A stretch of 29,610 nucleotides of DNA from Clavulina sp. PMI_390. Lineage: Eukaryota > Basidiomycota > Agaricomycetes > Cantharellales > Hydnaceae. The stretch spans positions 1 to 29,610 of the forward strand of contig WIDE01000170.1 of the NCBI GenBank assembly GCA_015039315.1, read 5' to 3'. The notes beneath the pieces are model-generated. The model did no database searches. It was not told the DNA's origin and saw only the letters and a list, made by a program, of their open reading frames with translations. The position numbers were made by a program, and so were the translations under genes. Below are positions 22,565 through 29,610 of the stretch, one piece after another; within the stretch, counting starts at the first letter, position 1; each line of letters begins with the position of its first letter.

Positions 22565-22924
22565 CTATGGATAATATGCGCACAGGGTCACAAGGTTATT
22601 TTGCCGCTGGACCAGGAAGCGATCATTCGCCAGTACATTAGGGATGTCAAGTGCTATGCAGAGTATCCAACCGTAGGAGCACGCAGCCTGACATTCCAAA
22701 AAAGCTCTCGTGCCCAGCCCAGCGGTGAAAGGGAAACCTTTTCCAAGCATACATAGATCGAGACAGATCAACGCTCTTCCCATCATTTCGACGGCGAAGA
22801 AACCCTGCGAGTACACAGGAGTGTGACGAAAGAGAGGGATCAAGATGGTGATGAGGGCTGGTTCTGGTTCAGAGATGTTGTCATTCAGGCGAATGATGAC
22901 GAGTCCTGCCTCCAAGGCGGCCAC
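22565..22924 (-). CDS. Unrecognised hydrophobic ORF, candidate exon
   Basis: A 119-codon minus-strand open frame follows a plausible acceptor (ctcag, ending at 22934). The peptide has two hydrophobic stretches with aromatic and cysteine residues (ALITILIPLF; ACSYGWILCIALDI). It ends in a stop just after YYP. I do not recognise the family. The upstream frame is closed by stops, so it would need at least one 5' exon. A second open stretch on the same strand, 22192-22497, follows closely and could belong to the same locus. It may also be non-coding; there is no paralogue or splice support of the kind available for the array genes. Confidence 0.22.
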   Translation of the reverse strand: MAALEAGLVIIRLNDNISEPEPALITILIPLFRHTPVYSQGFFAVEMMGRALICLDLCMLGKGFPFTAGLGTRAFLECQAACSYGWILCIALDIPNVLANDRFLVQRQNNLVTLCAYYP

Positions 22925-24549
22925 ACAGCTAACCTGAGCCCCTCGAGACGAATCAACAAAAACGCGAGACCCTTGCTTTGCACATTTAGGTCTGATTTCC
23001 TAGAGCGCTAGCATGGGCCTTCATCGTGTCTCAAAGGGGCACTGGAGCAGTGTGCAGCGACGGCAAGCGGAGCAGAGAGAGGAGTCGATTTGAGGTCATG
23101 AAATTGGAGATACGAACGACAGGGTTGGATGAGCCCAGAGGCGCGATTGCGAAGGAGAGGGTAGCTCTGACTGTGCGGAGGTACGAGTAAGTGGTGGGAA
23201 GTGAAGGAAGGAAGGGAAGGGGCGGGGTTCTGGAGCGGTTTCGGCGGCGTAATCCGAGAACGCCCGCTCACCTATTCCCTGCCAGACTTTATTTCATTGA
23301 GAGATTATGTGTTGATCATTGGGGAGCGGTAAAAGAAAATCGCGGGGATGAGGGCGGGCGAGAATTGCAGGATGTCGTTATTATCATTCGTAAGTCAGAA
23401 GTACAAAACGTGGGTTCGTATGCTCGCAAGGAAGAATCGGTCGTGTTATCCCTAACGCTGATCCCGAACATCAACGGTGAAGCAAAATAAAAAGAAGAAG
23501 AGGGGGAGACGGTGTACGTACGTACTTGAGTCATTATGTGAGTTGATATATAAGTTGGAAGGGGACACCCCCGGGCAGACGCCAAGGCCACCGAATCCGT
23601 GCAACCGAGGGGCCGAGTCGCGAAATGAAACGAGAGCGTGGCTATGAACAGACAGACGTACGTATATGGGAAAACGAGGGTGGCCGTTTGGCTCCTAAGC
23701 ATGCGTTTCGGGCCTCATGACTCGGCCCGCAGAGGCCCCTAGGTGTCATGGTGTGCTCGCACCACCACCAGACCGTCCATCATCGGAGACGCTCCGCAAC
23801 AAAAACCAGGCGAGCTTTTTCTCTCTAGATTTTCAATGCATGGACACCAAAGTCCGACGGCAGAAGGAACAGAACACAGCCCAAGTTGACAACCGAGGGT
23901 GAGGTGACTGACAGCCACGAATTTCGTAAGCTGGCCTGGACTGAGTTACGGCGACATGGCCGAGAAAAGCAATTTCGGACATATGATGCCAAGCCCCCGT
24001 TCAATTGATGCGCCCGTTCGTCCCATCTGTTTAGCGCCGTCGTTGCCCAACTATTAGCCAGAGAATTGGGAGACTTTTTAGAGGTGCTATGGTCAGGACC
24101 AACGCGCTGGAGGTGTAGGTTGTGCGCACGGTCATCGGGCGATCGAAGCCGGAGAAAGAAAATCTAAAAAAAATCCCGTCTCCTCGTGTTGATCCTAATT
24201 GGATGTACGTCAACGATCCTCGTTAGTAGAGTTTCATCGGTGCGACGATATGATGAGGCTTGAGCGAGCAAGCGACGTGGACGAGTAGGTAAAAACACAT
24301 GAAATGAAGAGAGCAGTAGATACGGATGGTGAGTAATCTGTGATAAGGTAACCGGGGGGTCGGTCGGGAAGACGCGGGGAGGGCGGCGAGCAAGAGTAAG
24401 GGTTTTGTTGACACATATTAGTCGTTCATCTCATCTCTCTTTTCCCCCATTTCAGGGTTTTACGTCCTAGTGGACCCGCATCTATCCAAGCATCGCCTGG
24501 TCGCTCTTTAGCAACGCCCAACGCTCTTTTCTCTCCTACTTCTGACGTC

Positions 24550-24619
24550 CATCCTCCTCCCTCTCCCTCCCCTCCTCCTCCTTTTCCTCCTCTTTCCGTT
24601 TCCTCTTTTTCTTCTTCTT
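24550..24619 (+). promoter_or_regulatory. Polypyrimidine tract in the oxidase copy 2 promoter or 5' UTR
   Basis: About 70 bp almost purely of C and T, ending some 50 bp before the ATG at 24671. CT-rich tracts just upstream of start codons are common near transcription starts of well-expressed fungal genes. Read on the minus strand, the same tract gives a low-complexity open frame (24426-24782) that is not a gene. Confidence 0.5.
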
Positions 24620-24670
24620 GCTTGGACGAACACCTTCTCTCTCTGGTCGGCATCACCTCATCAGCCCGAC

Positions 24671-27229
24671 ATGTTCGCCACTGCTCTCCTCTCCTCTCTA
24701 TCCTATGCTCTCTCTGTCGCCGCGCAAGCCACGCCAACGACTCTCTCAGCACCCGGCCAGCCAACTCAGACTGGTACACCACTCACCTTTTCGCAATATG
24801 TCAACTCTGGTGTCAGCGCACAGCAACTGTACTTGGGCACCGAAGACACTGTCAGTTCAATATCACCACTTTAGCCAACCCCGCATCTCATTCTTTGTTT
24901 GTGAAATGATAGATCTATGTCGTCGACAAGACTGAAGGCAACCCGATGACTGTCGCCGGCCACCCCGCCTGGGCGTCTGAGATCAACCTCGTCACTGGGA
25001 AAGTCCGTGCCATGGACGTCAAGACCAACTCGTTTTGTGCTGGTGGAAACTTCCTCGGCGACGGTCGGATACTGAACGTTGGTGGCAATCAGGCCATCAC
25101 AACCGGCGGCAACGCCCCAGCCGGCAGCCAGCCCGCCTCGTTCGGTGGCGACCCTTACGAAGACTATGACGGTGGCAACGCGTACGTCTTCACTGTCATT
25201 TTCGTTCCTGTCCCTGCATATACTGACTATGCTTTGTTTTCCCCTTTATGCATCGTTTGACGCTGTGATTTCATTTCGACCCTATTCTCTCCGCGCGTTT
25301 ACCAATCATCATCATCATCATCATCAAAACAGGGTGCGAATCCTTACCCCCTGCACCAACGGAACATGCCAGTGGAGCGACAAGAGTGCAAACTACATGA
25401 CTTCGCGGCGGTGGTACCCCACTCTGTACGTTACCATCTTCGGTCCATTCTGTTGCTTTGCTTGGCGCTCACATCAGTTCCATTTCCCTTTGTGTATGAC
25501 CCCACCCGCTCTGCAGTGAAACCCTTGCCGACGGCTCCATGTTCATCATCGGTGGAGACATGATGGGTGGTTACGTCAATGACGGTCAGTAGGCCTCGTG
25601 TCCTTTACTTGATTTTCTTTGCATTCAACTGACGGCTCAACGGTTCTTCATATGACATTGGTGCACCATTTCTACTTCACAACACAATCGCAACCTCAAT
25701 AATGACTTGATCTATCTTTGGCGCCCATGCCGGACAACTCATTTTTGGATTCGAAACCGCTCCATGATGCCGTGCCCGCTGCTGCGCATTTACCCCGAAT
25801 TAATCAATCATCACCTCCACACACACGAATAGACACTCAAAATAACCCGACCTATGAGTTCTTCCCATCCACCGGCGGACCCTACGACTCGCAGCTGCTT
25901 CAGGACACCCTCCCTGCTAATCTGTATCCGCTCACATGGCTCATGCCCAGCGGAAATCTGTTCATTCAGGCAAACTGGGCGACCGAGCTGCTGAACTTGG
26001 TGACTGGGAAGGAGACCCCTCTGCCCAACGTTCCTCAGTATGTTCTTTTCCCTCGATTTCCGGGATGATTTACGTTCGAACTCACGCGGAAAATGTTCCT
26101 TCACAGTGCCGTTCGAACGTACCCCGCTTCCGCCGCGACTGTCATGCTTCCCTTGACCGTTGCTAACAATTACACCGCGACGATCCTCATGTGCGGTGGC
26201 TCCAACATCAACGACTGGAACCCCAACGACAACGTGATTATTGATATCGCTGCGTCCAAGTCATGTGTGCGCATCGCACCTGACGGGGACCAGACGTGGC
26301 ATGATGATACCTCGCTGCCCGAGGGCCGCACGATGGGCAACTTTATCATCCTTCCCGACGCCACCCTCTTCTTGCTCAACGGCGGTGGCATGGGCACGGC
26401 TGGATACGGTACTCAGGACTGGGTGATTGACGAGTCGTACGCCACGGACCCTATTACCGCCCCTCTCATCTACTATCCTACCAACCGCACGTTCACGCGC
26501 GCGGGCCTGGCCAACTCGACGATCAACCGTCTGTATCACTCGTCTGCGCTGCTGCTTGCTGATGGTGCCGTATTCGTCGCTGGCTCTAACCCTCATGCGG
26601 ATTACGCTCCCGATGCGACGTACCCTACCGAGTACCGCACTGAGATGTTCTACCCCTGGTATTACTTTGAGCGCCGTCCCGAGCCCGCTGGTCTCCTCTC
26701 CGTTCTCTCGTATGGTGGCTCATACTTCAACGTTACTTTGTCGAACGACGACATGAACGGCGACCCCACAACCTACGCTCCTCAGACCACCGCCGTGCTC
26801 ATCCGCACGGGCTACTCCACACACGGTCTGCAGATGGGTCAGCGATACCTCGAGCTCAACTCGACGTACACGATCAACCTCGACGGCACCGTCACGCTGC
26901 ACGTCAGCCAACTCCCGACCAACGCCAACCTGTTCACGCCTGGCCCGTCGATGATCCATATTGTCGTGGCGGGTGTGCCGAGCGTGGGCAAGATGATCAT
27001 GGTGGGCAGCGGCGTGATTGAGACGCAGACGCTGAATGCTGTCGTTCCTCTGCCGCCCAGCGGAGTCGAGCAGAACACGACGAGCAGCAATAATGGGACG
27101 GGCAACGGCAATGGTGGTGGACCGGGCAATCATGCGGGTGCGGCGACTCTTACGAAGGACCTGCGTGTTGGTGGTTTGGCTGGTGGGATGTTGGCGCTGG
27201 TGGGCTTGATGATGATGACGATGGCGTAA
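24671..27229 (+). CDS. Glyoxal-oxidase-like copper radical oxidase, secreted (copy 2)
   Basis: Exons: 24671-24850, 24913-25181, 25333-25425, 25517-25584, 25833-26037, 26107-27229. They join in frame to 645 aa. All five intron positions and phases equal those of the copy on the minus strand, and exons 3, 4 and 5 have the same lengths (93, 68, 205 nt). Residues 1-20 form a signal peptide. The copper-radical site is complete: Cys102 (FCAGG), Tyr178 (RRWYPT), Tyr415-His416 (RLYHS) and His511 (STHGLQMGQRY). The N-terminal propeller of the glyoxal oxidase family is followed by a DUF1929-type domain. The predicted activity is aldehyde oxidation with H2O2 release outside the cell. An Asn/Gly-rich linker (about 595-613) and a hydrophobic end (LAGGMLALVGLMMMTMA) point to GPI anchoring. 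Intron 4 is unusually long for this locus (248 bp). Substrate preference cannot be inferred. Confidence 0.94.
25305..25326 (+). repeat. (ATC)7 microsatellite inside intron 2 of oxidase copy 2
   Basis: Seven uninterrupted ATC units end six bases before the AG acceptor of exon 3 (25331-25332). They stand where a polypyrimidine tract would be expected. Copy 1 lacks the repeat in the matching intron. Length variation here could be polymorphic and might affect splicing. Confidence 0.85.
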
Positions 27230-27900
27230 GGGCCGACTGATGGTTTATACCTGGTTGTTTCGAAAGTATTCCCTCCCGTTAGAGCATATTAATCGTCGCC
27301 CACGCCATCATCATCCTTCGCATTGCATCACTTCAGCCCTCTTCGCTTCATCTTATTCCCCACCCGTCGTGTATCATTTGTACCCTCCCCATGCCCATCT
27401 CGTCCTCGTCCATCACCTGCTTCTTTTCCTCCCATGCCTTCATTGCATCGTCGCCGTACATCTTATTCTTATTCTCTCCACTCATCTCCCCGTCTTATAA
27501 TAATCTATTCCTCCCCTTCCCCTCCCTCGTCGCACGAACGTTTGTCCCTTGCTTCGTACCGATACACATAGTAGACCGAGACCCCTCCGCCCTCCATCCC
27601 CCTCCCCCTTTACGGACTAGTCTCTCCTCCCCTTTTCCGATCTTTCAATTTTGATTGTGAACTCTCTAGGTAGAGTTTGTTCTTCTTTCTTCCCAGCCCT
27701 TTTTGTCATCTATACGTCGTTTGTTATCCATGGACTCTCCACGCACTTTACAGACAGATGTCTGCTAAGTACCCCTCAGTCCTGTCATTACTTGCCCTTC
27801 CCGCACGTCAATACAAAGATATGCGCCCTTAGTGGCGGTCTCTCTCGCTCCGCTGTGTTTAAGCTTCCGCCCATGCTCATCTGACTTATTCTATTGCGCA
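27230..27900. other. 3' flank of oxidase copy 2
   Basis: Downstream of the stop codon at 27227-27229. It is strongly C- and T-rich on the plus strand (for example 27391-27640) and presumably includes the 3' UTR and polyadenylation region. CpG is at normal levels here. The short open frames are by-products of the low-complexity composition. Confidence 0.5.
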
Positions 27901-28420
27901 AAGAGAAGATGCTACATGAACACCATATGTGTTATGAGGAAGATACTTTGTCAATCTTTCAAGGGTTTGCAATACTTTGATAGGGGCCACCTTGGAGCTG
28001 AGAACATTGCTTGGAGAGCGAGAAAATCACTGCATTATGATTCCATACCATTTATTGAGAAGATAGAACTTGCTACCTTGCATGCATCTTGATAGCTTGG
28101 AGGGATCCAGACATTGAGACAACATTGGGGCCCTTTAGCTAACCATTTTTGAGCAACTTATACCAGGGTGGGCTATGTTGTGGACAGGATGCTTGCTGGG
28201 AGAGAATGAGTATAAAAGTGAGGGATCTAGATGTGGTGTTCTAGATGTAGATAATACAGTCATTAGAAGCAGTTGCAAGAAGTGCTCAATCAGGAGAGAA
28301 CCCTATAGATTTCACACAAGTATGGCCTATGAGTGGCTCTCCCTTGGCTGCCTGGGTTAGTATGTTCCACAACCTATGGATGTATTGTCAGAGTCAGAGG
28401 CAAGGGGTTTGAAAAAGTAG

Positions 28421-28555
28421 TTGTTCCCCAGAGGTTTGGCTTATTTCCCCGGACGGGGTAATTGTTCCCCAGAGGGGGGTGATTGTTCCCTGGAAGGGGG
28501 TAATTGTTCCCCAGAGCAGTTGGTTGAGTTCCCCGGAGGGGGGTGTAATTACCCG
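28421..28555 (+). repeat. ~21-bp minisatellite with palindromic core
   Basis: About six imperfect units of 20-22 bp, each with a TCCCC core, a short GGA or AGA spacer and a G run, such as tccccagaggggggtgattg. The C-run and G-run of each unit can pair, so every unit is a potential small hairpin. It sits at the start of the ~290-bp duplicated segment. Confidence 0.75.
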
Positions 28556-29075
28556 GAGCTCTAGTAATTAGCTTCTATCTCACTCAATATGAGAGCTATA
28601 TGCATGCAGCCAGTATCATTTGAGAGTAGATTTTTTGCTCTACATGTCTGCAACATTGGTGTTGTGACTTGTTTGGTACACACTCTGTCTACTCAGCATC
28701 AAGGGGTTAGCAGGCCACCTCATCAGGAAGATGTGCATATTGTATCAGTGGTTGAAGTGTAAAGCACTCACTAATCAAATGGTGAGGGAGTTTATTGTTT
28801 CCCAAAGCCTTTAGCTGTATTCCTCAGAGGGAGGTGTACATCCCTGAGGTCCATTGATTTGCTTGTATCTCACTCAGTATCACAGCTGTTGGCATGTGAC
28901 TGGTGTCAATCAGTATGAAATTTTTGGCTCTACAAGTCTATATTATCTATGTTGTGGCTTGTTTGGTCTTTTCCTTCTTGTCTCAGTTTCAAGGGTTTAT
29001 AAGGCAACCTAGTAGGGGATGTACATTTTATACCAATCATTGGTGTGCAAATCATCAATCAAGGAAGTGGCCACT
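28501..29075 (+). repeat. Two tandem copies of a ~290-bp unit
   Basis: Segments in 28501-28790 recur about 290 bp later. Anchor pairs are gcttctatctcactca at 28571 against gcttgtatctcactca at 28861, ttttttgctctaca at 28631 against tttttggctctaca at 28921, and a shared cttgtttggt at 28668 and 28958, all at the same offset. The copies are clearly diverged, so the duplication is old. Similarity fades after about 29070. Confidence 0.75.
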
Positions 29076-29610
29076 GTCTGCAGATACTGTTGCACTCATG
29101 AGTGTCAACAAATTGCTGGATGTTGCCTCTCCCACCATCATAATAGCCTTTAGTGTGTGAGGGGCTATAAATATTGGGTCATACAAGCAAAACTCCATCA
29201 TATTGTTGCTGCAGTCTCACCTGTGATGCTGTGCTTCCAGCACAATGAAAAGAGGCTCCCAGCTGTCATTCACTGCCACCAGCTGTATACAACCTGTGAA
29301 AAGATCAGAAGAACATTACAGTAGAGCAAACATATATCAACAAATAAAGTACATAGGCCAATACAGAAAGAAAACCAGATTTGGAATATATTTCTTCCAT
29401 TCATGTTGCTTCAAAACTGGCAAAGATATAGGTCAAATACTGAAGCTCTGGGGATGTACAGTGTGGCTGATGCTGAGGACATCTCATGTGTATAGCAGGA
29501 TTTGTTAGATAGAGACAATGAGTAGTGAGAACTTAGCCAGTATTGTTTGTAGTGACCTAACTTGTAGCAGTGACTTGACCTTGATCTTACCATGCTGTGA
29601 ATATGTCCAT

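Larger units (their letters stand above)
18282..24670. other. 6.4-kb region without a recognisable gene
   Basis: It lies between the 5' end of gene D and the start of oxidase copy 2. The two ends should hold the two divergent promoters. In between I find only short open stretches on both strands. The most protein-like are on the minus strand at 22565-22924, 22192-22497 and 20931-21206; they could be exons of one undescribed gene or decayed sequence. No tRNA, rRNA, transposase or reverse transcriptase motif was recognised, and CpG content looks ordinary, unlike the block after 27900. Confidence 0.4.
27900..29610. repeat. CpG-depleted repeat block, probable decayed transposon sequence
   Basis: Composition changes sharply near 27900. 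From there to the window end I count only five CpG dinucleotides in about 1,710 bp, four of them within the minisatellite, and none from 28561 to 29610. TG and CA dinucleotides are abundant. This is the expected outcome of CpG methylation and deamination of repeats in basidiomycetes. Open frames are short and I recognise no transposase or reverse transcriptase, so the element class is unknown. The block continues beyond the window. Confidence 0.6.

Noticed and set aside
24426..24782. 118-codon minus-strand frame rich in Glu, Gly and Arg
   Set aside because: It is the reverse complement of the polypyrimidine tract in front of oxidase copy 2 and has only low-complexity content.
25585..25832. 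Possible extra exon in the 248-bp intron 4 of oxidase copy 2
   Set aside because: The junction GYVND-DTQNNPTYEF matches copy 1 at the same place, so no residues are missing; the open frame there is part of the intron.
26170..27133. Antisense frames over oxidase copy 2 exon 6
   Set aside because: Same reason: shadows opposite a strongly supported coding exon, with Arg/Ala-rich uninformative peptides.

Overview
The window looks like nuclear DNA of a filamentous basidiomycete, probably an Agaricomycete. Genes are split by many short GT-AG introns, promoters and UTRs are pyrimidine-rich, and the gene families (GLOX-type copper radical oxidase, DUF6533 seven-helix proteins) are typical of mushroom-forming fungi and their relatives. 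The species cannot be named from the sequence alone. All gene models below were built by hand from reading frames, splice signals and comparison between paralogues inside the window.

Layout. (1) 250-2833, minus strand: an intact six-exon gene for a secreted, probably GPI-anchored glyoxal-oxidase-like copper radical oxidase (652 aa). (2) 4364-18281, minus strand: a head-to-tail array of four paralogous 16-exon genes (here A 4364-6554, B 7591-9620, C 12457-14584, D 16206-18281) for DUF6533 multi-pass membrane proteins of 389, 348, 383 and 381 aa. Exons 1-15 have identical lengths in all four, including exons of 10, 14, 18 and 9 nt; only the last exon varies. (3) 18282-24670: about 6.4 kb with no gene I can recognise, apart from weak unassigned minus-strand ORFs. 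(4) 24671-27229, plus strand: a second intact copper radical oxidase (645 aa) with the same five intron positions as the first, in inverted orientation. (5) 27900-29610: a compositionally alien block almost free of CpG, with a ~21-bp minisatellite and a ~290-bp tandem duplication. It is most simply an old, cytosine-methylated and deaminated repeat or transposon remnant running off the window edge.

How the parts may relate. The two oxidases would make H2O2 at the cell surface or wall while oxidising small aldehydes. The DUF6533 proteins have receptor-like topology and a long C-terminal tail with two strictly kept short motifs. Clustering of an inverted oxidase pair around a receptor-like array is a real feature of the sequence. 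Any functional link between them is inference.
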